Positions 38,907-46,667 of a stretch of 64,000 bases of DNA are shown here, piece by piece. The translations under genes were made by a program, and so were the position numbers. The notes beneath the pieces are model-generated. The model was not told the DNA's origin. It did no database searches and worked only from the letters and a program-made list of their open reading frames with translations. The stretch is taken from NCBI RefSeq assembly GCF_001613245.1, contig NZ_BDBZ01000037.1:124001-188000 (forward strand), read 5' to 3'. Source of the stretch: Nocardia speluncae NBRC 108251 (lineage in GTDB: Bacteria; Actinomycetota; Actinomycetes; Mycobacteriales; Mycobacteriaceae). Within the stretch, counting starts at the first letter, position 1. Every line of letters starts with the position of its first letter.

Positions 38907-39902
38907 GTGATCAACACCCGGAATTTGACCAGGACCTTCCACGGTCCCGGCGAATCAGAAGTCCGCGCGGTCGACGGCATCGATCTGACCGTCGCGCGGG
39001 AAGAAGTCTTGGCGATCCTCGGCCCCAACGGGGCCGGCAAAACGACCTTGATGCGCATGCTCACGACGCTGCTGCCCCCGACCGGCGGATCCGCGCAGAT
39101 CGGTGGCCACGACGTACAGCGCGAACCGGGCCAGGTGCGGCGGGTGATCGGATACGTCGGTCAAGGCAACAGCGCGGGGCATACCCAGCGTGCGATGGAC
39201 GAGGTGGTGACCCAGGCCCGTATCCACGGACTGGACCGGAAATCGGCGCGGATCCGGGCGGGTGAGCTGTTCACGGCCCTGGGTCTCGACGGACTCGGAA
39301 AGCGGAAGTCCCAGGCCATGTCCGGCGGCCAGCGCCGGCGCCTGGATCTGGCGATGGGGTTGGTCCACCAGCCCGCGCTGTTGTTCCTCGACGAGCCGAC
39401 GACCGGCCTGGACCCACACAATCGGGCCAACCTGTGGGACCACATCGCCCGCCTCCGGGCGGAATCCGGCATGACGATCGTGGTCACCACCCATTACCTC
39501 GACGAGGCCGACCAGATCGCCGACCGGGTCGTGATCGTGGATCACGGCCGCATCATCGCCGACGGTTCGCCCGAGGCGCTGAAGAGCGAGCACGCGGGAG
39601 ACCGGGTCACGCTCGAAGCAGGCGACCCGGCCCGGGCGGGCGAACTGGCCGCGCTGGCGCGCCGGACCGAGTGCGTGAACCGCGTGACTCACACCGGCAC
39701 GACCGTCGTCGCCCACGCGGCGAACGGCCCGAAAGCCGTACCCGCACTGGTCACCGCAGCCCAGGCGCGCGGCATCGACGTCGTTTCCGCCGCCACTCGG
39801 GTGCCCACCCTCGACGACGTCTTCCTCGAGCTCACCGGACGCAGCCTGCGCGACCCCGGCACGGCCGAGAGCGGCAACCACGATCCGGAGGAGTCCCGAT
39901 GA
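38907..39902 (+). CDS. ABC transporter ATP-binding protein, DrrA-like
   Basis: 331 residues from GTG 38907 with GAGAGGCAGG upstream; an open frame back to 38787 overlaps the terminator and is rejected. Walker A GPNGAGKT (39-46), signature MSGGQRRRLD, Walker B LLFLDEP and the switch His in VVTTHYLDEAD are intact. The C-terminal 80 residues end in TLDDVFLELTGRSLRD, typical of DrrA-type drug exporters. It pairs with the permease gene overlapping its stop. Confidence 0.93.
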   Translation: MINTRNLTRTFHGPGESEVRAVDGIDLTVAREEVLAILGPNGAGKTTLMRMLTTLLPPTGGSAQIGGHDVQREPGQVRRVIGYVGQGNSAGHTQRAMDEVVTQARIHGLDRKSARIRAGELFTALGLDGLGKRKSQAMSGGQRRRLDLAMGLVHQPALLFLDEPTTGLDPHNRANLWDHIARLRAESGMTIVVTTHYLDEADQIADRVVIVDHGRIIADGSPEALKSEHAGDRVTLEAGDPARAGELAALARRTECVNRVTHTGTTVVAHAANGPKAVPALVTAAQARGIDVVSAATRVPTLDDVFLELTGRSLRDPGTAESGNHDPEESR

Positions 39903-40663
39903 CCGCCACCGAACCGCGCCGAAATATCGTCGCCGACACCCTGCTCGTCACGGTCCGGGAACTGCGCCCTGTGCTCGGCGATCCGTTCTCGGTCGTGTTC
40001 GGCCTGGTCCAACCCCTGTTCTTCCTGTTGCTGTTCGGGCCGCTGCTGGCCCGCGACGGTGAGTCGCCCTGGGCTTGGTTCGTTCCCGGACTCCTGGTCA
40101 TGACGGCGTTGTTCGGTACCGCCGGCACCGGCTCCAACCTCCAGTTCGACCTCCAGAACGGCACTCACGAGCGCCTGTTGGTCACGCCGCTGTCCCGGCC
40201 GGCCCTCTTCCTGGGCCGCGCGGTCAAGGAATTCCTCCCCCTGATCGCACAGGCGACCCTGATCATCCTGGTGACCATCCCTTTGGGGCTGCGGCCGGAT
40301 CCACTCGGCGCGGTGCAGGGCCTGCTACTGCTGGGTGTCCTCGGACTGGGCATCGGCTCGTTCAGTTACGCACTGGCCATCGTCGTCCGGGAGCAGGACT
40401 GGGTTTTCTGGACCGTGCACCAGACTTTGTTATTTCCCTCGATGATCCTGTCCGGCATGCTGCTGCCCCTCGAACAAGCTCCGGGCTGGATGCGCGCGCT
40501 CTCGGTGGTGAACCCGCTGACCCACGTCGTGAACGCCGAACGCGATCTGTTCGCCGGCCACCTCACAACGGCCGACGTCGGCTGGGGCTGGCTGGCCGCG
40601 ATCCTCACCACAGCCATCGGCATCGCGGTGGGCCTGCGCGCACTGCGCAAGAGCACCAGCTGA
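39899..40663 (+). CDS. ABC-2 type transporter permease, DrrB-like
   Basis: 254 residues, six predicted membrane segments. ATG overlaps the ATPase TGA (ATGA). DTLLVTVRELRPVLGDP at the start and ILSGMLLPLEQAPGWMRAL with NPLTHVVNAERDLFAG near the end are typical of DrrB/NodJ-like permeases. With the ATPase it would export a drug-like molecule. Confidence 0.92.
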   Translation: MTATEPRRNIVADTLLVTVRELRPVLGDPFSVVFGLVQPLFFLLLFGPLLARDGESPWAWFVPGLLVMTALFGTAGTGSNLQFDLQNGTHERLLVTPLSRPALFLGRAVKEFLPLIAQATLIILVTIPLGLRPDPLGAVQGLLLLGVLGLGIGSFSYALAIVVREQDWVFWTVHQTLLFPSMILSGMLLPLEQAPGWMRALSVVNPLTHVVNAERDLFAGHLTTADVGWGWLAAILTTAIGIAVGLRALRKSTS

Positions 40664-40679
40664 CCAGGAAAGGACCACC

Positions 40680-41495
40680 ATGGAAATCCTCGTATGCGGC
40701 GCCACAGGGCATATAGGCCGCCACCTCGTCGACCAGCTACTCGCCGACGGCCACCAGGTCCGGGCGCTGACCCGCACCCCGCATTCCGCGGACCTGCCCC
40801 CGGCCGCGCGGCGTGTGCGGGGCGACCTGACCGACGCCTCGACCCTGCACGAGGCGTTCACCGGTGTCGACGCCGTCCACCTCATCACCTTCGGCGGAGA
40901 CGACGGCGCAGATCTCACCACCGGCCCCGAGATCATCGACCTCGCCCGGCGATGCGGAATCGACCGCGCCACCGTCCTGGGTGGCTGGTCCCGGACAAGC
41001 GTCGAAGACGCGCTGTCGGGCAGCGGTATCGCCTGGACCCGCCTCGAACCCGTCGAGATCATGCTCAACACCCTCGACTGGCTCGACGAAATCCGGGAAC
41101 ACCGCACCGTCTCCGCTTTCATCGAATGGCCCAGTGCCATGGTCCACGAAGCCGATATCGCGGCGGTCGCACTGACCGCCCTGACCCGAGGCGGCCACGA
41201 CGGCAAAACCTACCGCCTCACCGGCCCCGAGGCCCTCACCCCGGCGCAACGCACCCGGATACTCGCCGAGGCGACAGGAGTTCCACTCACCCACCGCCAA
41301 CTCAGCGAAGCCCAGGAACGGGACCGCTTGGCCGGCCACGGATTCGGCGACGAATACGTCGAATTCGGTCTCCGCTTGGCAACTCACCCACCTGCCGCCG
41401 CGGACAAGGTCCTCGACACCGTAGCGACAGTGACCGGCCGATCGGCCCGCACATTCGCACAATGGGCCACCGAACACGCACGCTTGTTCACCTAG
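40680..41495 (+). CDS. NmrA-like NAD(P)-binding protein
   Basis: 271 residues. The cofactor site VCGATGHIGRHLVDQLLADG is at the N-terminus, followed by ALTRTPHSADLP and VRGDLTDASTL. No YxxxK pair is visible, as usual in NmrA-like atypical SDRs. It is 16 bp after the permease with AGGAAAGG upstream, so it is likely the third gene of the export operon and ends at a strong hairpin. Confidence 0.9.
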   Translation: MEILVCGATGHIGRHLVDQLLADGHQVRALTRTPHSADLPPAARRVRGDLTDASTLHEAFTGVDAVHLITFGGDDGADLTTGPEIIDLARRCGIDRATVLGGWSRTSVEDALSGSGIAWTRLEPVEIMLNTLDWLDEIREHRTVSAFIEWPSAMVHEADIAAVALTALTRGGHDGKTYRLTGPEALTPAQRTRILAEATGVPLTHRQLSEAQERDRLAGHGFGDEYVEFGLRLATHPPAAADKVLDTVATVTGRSARTFAQWATEHARLFT

Positions 41496-41505
41496 CCGAG
41501 ACATT

Positions 41506-41544
41506 CCGGGACCGGCAGCCACCTCCTGGTGCTGCCGGTCCCGG
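41506..41544. terminator. Stem-loop terminator after the NmrA-like gene
   Basis: Perfect 14-bp arms CCGGGACCGGCAGC / GCTGCCGGTCCCGG with an 11-base loop, 10 bp past the stop. It falls at the broken end of the toxin remnant and probably stops transcription from both sides. Confidence 0.75.
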
Positions 41545-41569
41545 CCAGATCGCCGGCACCGAACCGTGC

Positions 41570-41698
41570 CTGCCGGATCTGAGCGTCGATGGTTGCGGCA
41601 CTGATACCGGGACCGGCGTCGCGGGCAGCCTGCTTGGCCCCATCCTTGATCGCCAGTTCCAGAGATCGCCAGTCCGCGTAGCCGGATCGGTCAGTCAC
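41570..41698 (-). pseudogene. 5' remnant of an AbiEii-type nucleotidyltransferase toxin gene
   Basis: The frame starting at ATG 41698 encodes WRSLELAIKDGAKQAARDA and ATIDAQIRQARF, resembling the N-terminus of AbiEii/AbiGii toxins, and then leaves homology; the rest of the reading frame (to 41492) runs through a terminator. The start overlaps the stop of the antitoxin gene by 8 bp, the normal AbiEi-AbiEii coupling. The catalytic nucleotidyltransferase part is absent, so toxin function is lost. Confidence 0.7.
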
Positions 41699-42338
41699 CG
41701 CGGAATCCTTCCGGACGAATACCGGACAGTTCGAACAGATCCGCTGCGACCTCGCAGCCGGTGCGACGGCCGATCACGTCGAGATGCTCGGCGAGCCGAT
41801 CGGCAGACAGTAACTTTCCGGCGCGCACAGCATCGCGTACGGTACCGGCGACCAGTGACATGTCCGTGCCGAGGTCGACGAGGTCGGCGATCGTCCGCTC
41901 GACGGTGAGTGTCGGCAGACCGTCGACCGGTAGCACATCGTCCGGGGCCAGGCGCCGGATCCGCAGGCGCACACCGGGCAGGCGAGTGCCCTTACGCGCG
42001 GGGACGATGTAGTCGAGTTCGTCGAGGAGGAAGTCTCCGATACCGTGGACAGTGGCCGCCGTGGTACCGGCGGCCACGAGCGCGGGCACCCCGGTATCGG
42101 CGCGAGGGGCAGTCGCGCCGCCGAGCGCGAGCCATGTCGCATAGATCGTCTCGTGTCCGACCGAGGGCGCGCCGGCCATCCGGTAAACCCCATGCGCGAC
42201 GCGCTCGATCGCGCCGGCGGCGGCCATCCGTGAGAGTTGTTTGCGAGCGATACCGACAGTGGCCGCCTGAGCGGTCGTGAACAGGCCCCACCGCTGTTCC
42301 GCGATGACGCCGAGCCGCGCCAGTGTCACATCCGCCAC
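41691..42338 (-). CDS. AbiEi-like type IV antitoxin / transcriptional regulator
   Basis: 215 residues. RWGLFTTAQAATVGIARKQL then RMAAAGAIERVAHGVYRMAG is the AbiEi antitoxin winged-helix domain at the N-terminus; the C-terminal domain includes PGVRLRIRRLAPDDVLPVDG and ERTIADLVDLGTDMS. Such proteins autorepress and neutralise the AbiEii nucleotidyltransferase. The partner gene immediately downstream is truncated, so this is an orphan antitoxin. A decayed relative lies at 10285-10522. Confidence 0.88.
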   Translation of the reverse strand: MADVTLARLGVIAEQRWGLFTTAQAATVGIARKQLSRMAAAGAIERVAHGVYRMAGAPSVGHETIYATWLALGGATAPRADTGVPALVAAGTTAATVHGIGDFLLDELDYIVPARKGTRLPGVRLRIRRLAPDDVLPVDGLPTLTVERTIADLVDLGTDMSLVAGTVRDAVRAGKLLSADRLAEHLDVIGRRTGCEVAADLFELSGIRPEGFRGD

Positions 42339-42479
42339 GACAACAAATGTACCTATTCAAGGGGACAAATGTTGCCATCGGGCTAGTTTCTGCGGGCCTC
42401 GGCACCTGGAGCCACCGCCAACGCCGCGACGCATGCCGGGACGAGACGAGACGCTCCCGGAGGCGCCGACCAGTACCGG

Positions 42480-42868
42480 TGCCGGGTCCCCGGATACACC
42501 GACTTCACCGCCATGCTGGGCTAGGAACACCTGGATCTGGTCGTGGTGTGCGTTCCGCACTGCGTCGGCCGCCGGGTGATCGAAGCCGCCGCCGAGCACC
42601 GCGTCCACGTACTGAAGGAGAAACCGTTCGCCACATCGCTGACCGAGGCCCGGGAGCTGGCACGGCTGTGCGAGGACGCCGGGATCGAGCCCATGGTCAC
42701 CCTGCAACGCCGCTTCAACCCGATCTACACGAGCTTCCCGCAGCTCGCCGATCAGATCGGAACGCCGTTCGTCATCGACGCCCGCTATACCCTGCACACC
42801 GCCAACCCCTCCGACGAGTGGCGCGGCGACATCGCTACCGCCGGCGGCGGCTGCGTGATCGACATGGG
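42480..42868 (+). pseudogene. Gfo/Idh/MocA-family oxidoreductase, broken
   Basis: The frame encodes YTDFTAMLG, then an in-frame TAG at 42522-42524, then EHLDLVVVCVPHCVGRRVIE, HVLKEKPFATSLTEARELAR and TLQRRFNPIY. EKPFA is the conserved EKP motif of Gfo/Idh/MocA oxidoreductases. The N-terminal NAD site is missing, and after GGCVIDMG (about 42868) the sequence passes out of frame into an aminotransferase, so the C-terminal half is deleted. Confidence 0.8.
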
Positions 42869-43374
42869 CCCGGCGCCACCATCGGCGACCTCAAGGTCGG
42901 CACCTTCGGCCGCGCCGCAGCCTTCAGCATGAACGGCCCCAAACCACTCTCGGCCGGCGAAGGCCGGGTTCATCCTCACCGACGATGACAACCTCTACTA
43001 CCGGCTGCTCCTGCACGGCCAATACAACAAGCGATGCCGCACCGAGATCCCCGAACACCACTCGCTGCACCGCTACGCGGTGACCGGCATGGGTCCACCA
43101 GGCGCTACTGGCCGAGGGATGCCGCGAAATCGACCGACCGGGCTCCACCTGTCCCCTCAACCAGCTCGAACTCTTCCAGGCACCCAGTACCCCCTTCCCT
43201 GAACACGCAGGCGAATTCGCTTATCGCCCTGGCGAATTCCCGCACGCCGAACACCTGCACCACCACTCCCTCAAACTCCCCGTTTGGCACCGCGAACACG
43301 ACCTCCCCCTCTCCGACCGCTACCTCGACGCCATCGAGAAAGTCATCCACCACGCCGACCACCTGAAAGGATGA
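42868..43374 (+). pseudogene. DegT/DnrJ/EryC1-type aminotransferase, broken
   Basis: One frame encodes IGDLKVGTFGRAAAFSMNGP and KPLSAGEG, the segment around the PLP-lysine of DegT aminotransferases. An extra base near 42967 shifts the frame to FILTDDDNLYYRLLLHGQYN; a further shift after TGMG near 43092 leads to REIDRPGSTCPLNQLELFQ and HHHSLKLPVWHREHDLPLS, ending at TGA 43372. The N-terminal part is missing. Sugar or cyclitol aminotransferase ancestry is likely. Confidence 0.8.
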
Positions 43375-43379
43375 ACACC

Positions 43380-43817
43380 ATGACGACCCATCTCGAAGAC
43401 CTCACCACCGAAGCCGAACGCGACGGTGTCCAGCAACTCGTCGTCGGCGCGGTCGTCGAACACGACGGGCGTGTCCTGCTGCTGCGCCGACCGGGCGACG
43501 ACTTCATGGGCGGCATCTGGGAACTGCCCAGCGGCAAAGTCGAACCCGGCGAAAACCTCGACCAAGCCCTCGCCCGCGAAGTCGAAGAGGAAACCGGCCT
43601 CCAGGTCACCGGCATCGGTCGCTACATCGACAGCTTCGACTACCGCTCCGGCAGCGGAAAACACAGCCGCCAATTCAACTTCACCGTCCAATGCGCCTCC
43701 CCCGAACCCGTCCGGCTCACCGAACACGATGCTTACACCTGGACCCCACTCACCGAAGAACCGCCCGTAACCGACGCCGTCAAACAGACTCTCACCACCT
43801 ACCGAAACGCCGCCTGA
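43380..43817 (+). CDS. NUDIX hydrolase
   Basis: 145 residues. The Nudix box is complete: GKVEPGENLDQALAREVEEE followed by TGL, matching GX5EX7REUXEEXGU. ATG 43380 is preferred over 43371 for spacing to AAAGG. It hydrolyses a nucleoside-diphosphate-linked compound. It is the only intact gene of a decayed run (oxidoreductase, aminotransferase, creatininase), so it may be kept for its own sake or simply be the most recent to decay. Confidence 0.92.
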   Translation: MTTHLEDLTTEAERDGVQQLVVGAVVEHDGRVLLLRRPGDDFMGGIWELPSGKVEPGENLDQALAREVEEETGLQVTGIGRYIDSFDYRSGSGKHSRQFNFTVQCASPEPVRLTEHDAYTWTPLTEEPPVTDAVKQTLTTYRNAA

Positions 43818-43884
43818 ACGGCGAAACCATCGTGGACGCGGGCGGCACCGGGTGAGCGGCGACGAGCGGCCGGTCGGCCGCCCG

Positions 43885-43960
43885 CGGCGCCTCGGTCACG
43901 ATTCTGCCGGTCGGCAACTTCGAACAGCACGGCTACCACCGGCCCCTCATGCCCAGGGTC
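43885..43960 (+). pseudogene. Creatininase-family fragment
   Basis: The reading VTILPVGNFEQHGYHRPL matches the creatininase motif LPVGSxEQHGxHLPL, which contains metal ligands. The metal-binding Glu and His are visible, but the next ligand region (GTD) is changed and no further homology follows before a terminator hairpin at 44105. Only a short remnant remains. Confidence 0.65.
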
Positions 43961-44104
43961 CCGGCGTCTTCGTGGCCGCCGAACGGACCGCGCGGTGCAA
44001 CCCGCCTTACGACGTCGGTGTTGCTTCGGTCACATGCCGTAGGAGAATGCGTCCGTCGAGAGGAGCAGCTGGGCCCCGGTCCGGTGACCACCACACCGAC
44101 AGAA

Positions 44105-44143
44105 AATGACCCTCACACCGGCTTCTTTGGTGTGAGGGTCATT
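44105..44143. terminator. Strong stem-loop terminator
   Basis: Perfect 15-bp arms AATGACCCTCACACC / GGTGTGAGGGTCATT with a 9-base loop GGCTTCTTT. It sits between the creatininase remnant and the HTH gene and could work in both directions. Confidence 0.8.
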
Positions 44144-44202
44144 GTCGTAGAAAACTGTCGTAAGACCCGGCAAATCGGGCATACCAAAAAGACATACCCC
44201 TG

Positions 44203-44664
44203 GTGGACCTTGGGGGACCTTACTACAACCCTAAAAGCGCAGGTAGAAGCCCTGAAACGCAGGCGGAAGCCCTGGAAAACCTGATCCAGAAGCTACCCGA
44301 CCCCACAACATCGGCCCCACCGCCTGTGGTGAGAATCAGACCCCGGCGGGCACGGCAACTCGACGCCGATGAAGTCGCGGAGCTGATCACCGGCTACCAG
44401 GCCGGAGCAACCGTGTATGAACTGGCTGCCCGATTCGGTATCGAACGGCGCACAGTCAGCAATATCCTCCACCGACACGAGGTACCGATGCGCCGCCGCG
44501 GGCTGTCCCCCGACCAGGTCGACACCGCCATCCATCTCTACAAGCTCGGCTGGTCACTCGCCCGGGTCGGCAACCATCTCGACGTCAACCACACCACCGT
44601 CCTGACGGCACTTCGTCGGCGCGGAATACCCACGCGGGATCCTCATGGGAGAGCGCGAGTGTAA
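44203..44664 (+). CDS. Helix-turn-helix protein of recombinase/mobile-element type
   Basis: 153 residues from GTG 44203. Two Hin-type HTH units are seen: ATVYELAARFGIERRTVSNI with LHRHEVPMRRRG, and WSLARVGNHLDVNHTTVLTA with LRRRGIPTRD. The N-terminus (PYYNPKSAGRSPETQAEALE) looks like the tail of a larger protein. No serine-recombinase catalytic domain is present. It probably derives from a mobile element and marks the scarred region here; it may still bind DNA. Confidence 0.75.
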   Translation: MDLGGPYYNPKSAGRSPETQAEALENLIQKLPDPTTSAPPPVVRIRPRRARQLDADEVAELITGYQAGATVYELAARFGIERRTVSNILHRHEVPMRRRGLSPDQVDTAIHLYKLGWSLARVGNHLDVNHTTVLTALRRRGIPTRDPHGRARV

Positions 44665-45065
44665 TCGGTGGCTACGCTATCGCCTCGTAAGGAGAGGTGT
44701 TCCGAGACTGCGGCCCGGATGACCGGTCGGTGGCGGATCGTGGCGATGAGCCCCTGGGGTAGAGATGCCATCGGCCGATGGAGCCGGGCTTTATCGAATG
44801 AGACGCGGACGGCCCGGCCAGCTCCGATTCATCGCCGTCCGCGGCTGGTTCGACGGCCGCCGGGCCCCGCCGGAGCACGGCGACCGCCGACGAGAAACCA
44901 GAACAGGCGGCTGGCCGAACCACCACCAGGCCGACCCGCTACACCGGGCGCTGTCATCGAAACAGATGTAGCGCCGGACTGCCGTGGCGGGAGAGACTTT
45001 CGGCGTGACCGGCACTGAGGGGCTGGTACTGCCCCACGACGCGCCGGAGCATCGCTTCATGAGGT
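44665..45065. other. Intergenic region after the HTH gene
   Basis: About 400 bp with no recognisable gene, site or hairpin. Confidence 0.5.
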
Positions 45066-46541
45066 ATGTCCGTGCACCACATGGCGAGCATCGGCCGTTG
45101 TATCCACTCGTCCCGGCGACGCGGCCCGCTGCGAGTCGGCCTGGATCTGTCGACCCTGGGGGCCGAGCCGCCCGATATCGCCGACTTCGTATCGGTGCTG
45201 CGACGGCGCCCGGAAATCGAGCCCGCGTTCCTCGTATTCGGCGAGCAACACGACGATCTGACCGAACCGTGGAGGCAGCGCCTCGATTGCGCGATCGTGC
45301 ATGTCGTGGACTATCACAGCTTCGGCGAACTGGAAAAGATCGCCGACGCGTCGCAGGTCTGGGTGACCACCTACACCGCAGGCGAGCAGACCTTCGGCGG
45401 CTGGTGCCCGTTCTTCGGCGTCTACGCCAACCTCGACGCCCTACAGTCGGCAGAATCCGACCTCACCGAGGAAGACCGCTACCGCGCCGCAGCGCTGGCG
45501 GCCGTGGCCCTCAAACTCGGGCTAGACGTTGTGGTGACCGAGGCGCCGACCGCGGGCCGACCCGAAGTCGCCGACAACGATATCGCCGCCATGATCACCC
45601 CTCCCGACCTGCTACCGATATTCGGTCACTATCTGCGCATGACGGGAAACCTGAGCCTGCGGTACAACCGAACGGGCGTCATCGTCTACGACGATCTGCG
45701 CGCCGGATCGGTCAGCGGGGTCTACCACATCGGGATCGAGAGCCACATCCCGCATCTTCGCCACCTGATGGTGGCCGCCCTGATGGGCAGGCACACCGAT
45801 GTCGTCTCCGACCTCGGCTCGATCTCGGCACGGGCCCAGCGCGCGCTGCGCGCGCTCGACGAGTTGCTGGCCGCACTGTCGACCCACAACGGGCCGCACA
45901 CACCTACCGCCGATACCACCGAGCGGGTCAGCGAGGCATTCGACCGCGAACTGCTCTACCTGACCGCAGTATTCGACACATTCGGCCGACTGTTCAGACG
46001 GCTGCACGACGGCCGGGGACCGAAGAGGAACGAACCCAAGAGCCTGCACTCTCTGCCCCTAATCACCAGCCACATCGTCGAGAAATACGCCGCCGGTGAG
46101 ATCGTGGACCGGATCGTCGAATACAGAACCTACGCCTACATCACCTCGACACTGCGCAACTACATCCATGAGGCCGTACTGCCGACTGGGCCGGTACCGA
46201 GCCGTGGATACGGCAGCGCTACCACCATCGCCGTAAACCTCGACCTGCTCGACGACGTGAAACTCACCCAGCAACAGGTCGCCAAACTCGGCGTCTGGAA
46301 GGCCAGCACCACGGTCCTGTCGGCCGAACCGACGACCGTCGGCGACTTGGCCACCTTCGCGGTCACCTTGATGACCACGGCGCTCGCCTACGTCGACACA
46401 GTGATCGAATTGATCCTGTTCCACCACCCCACCGACCCCACCGCAGACGCCCACCCACTCCTCGGATGCGCGCCAAAAGACCTCCATATACCCGAGCCAC
46501 GCCCGGACGAATTGCTCATCCGCAGCTACTTCGGCTGGTAA
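45066..46541 (+). CDS. Hypothetical protein, 491 residues
   Basis: No family recognised. There is no signal peptide. The N-terminal half reads like an alpha/beta domain (LRVGLDLSTLGAEPPDIADF, then CAIVHVVDYHSFGELEKIAD) and the middle and C-terminal parts like alpha-helical bundles (RAQRALRALDELLAAL; TQQQVAKLGVWKASTTVLSA). The long coherent frame with typical codon use supports a real gene. It lies in the accessory region directly before an SbcD-like nuclease fusion, so a role in DNA handling or defence is possible but unproven. Confidence 0.8.
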   Translation: MSVHHMASIGRCIHSSRRRGPLRVGLDLSTLGAEPPDIADFVSVLRRRPEIEPAFLVFGEQHDDLTEPWRQRLDCAIVHVVDYHSFGELEKIADASQVWVTTYTAGEQTFGGWCPFFGVYANLDALQSAESDLTEEDRYRAAALAAVALKLGLDVVVTEAPTAGRPEVADNDIAAMITPPDLLPIFGHYLRMTGNLSLRYNRTGVIVYDDLRAGSVSGVYHIGIESHIPHLRHLMVAALMGRHTDVVSDLGSISARAQRALRALDELLAALSTHNGPHTPTADTTERVSEAFDRELLYLTAVFDTFGRLFRRLHDGRGPKRNEPKSLHSLPLITSHIVEKYAAGEIVDRIVEYRTYAYITSTLRNYIHEAVLPTGPVPSRGYGSATTIAVNLDLLDDVKLTQQQVAKLGVWKASTTVLSAEPTTVGDLATFAVTLMTTALAYVDTVIELILFHHPTDPTADAHPLLGCAPKDLHIPEPRPDELLIRSYFGW

Positions 46542-46667
46542 TCGGAGCAGCGAAACGGCCGGCGCCTGCCGCACGAAGGCCCACCGCTGGAACTCCTTGC
46601 GGGTACCCCTGGGCACTGTGACCCCGGTCCGCGAGAGTTGTCAGTGGCGCGGAATATCCTGTCGCGC

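Noticed and set aside
41492..41569. C-terminal part of the toxin-remnant ORF as real protein
   Set aside because: It reads through the 14-bp hairpin of the NmrA gene terminator and overlaps its stop, so it is fortuitous.
46638..46667. GTG 46638 as start of the SbcD fusion
   Set aside because: SbcD-type proteins normally begin MRILHTSDWH, which fits ATG 46668; the extra ten residues have no support.
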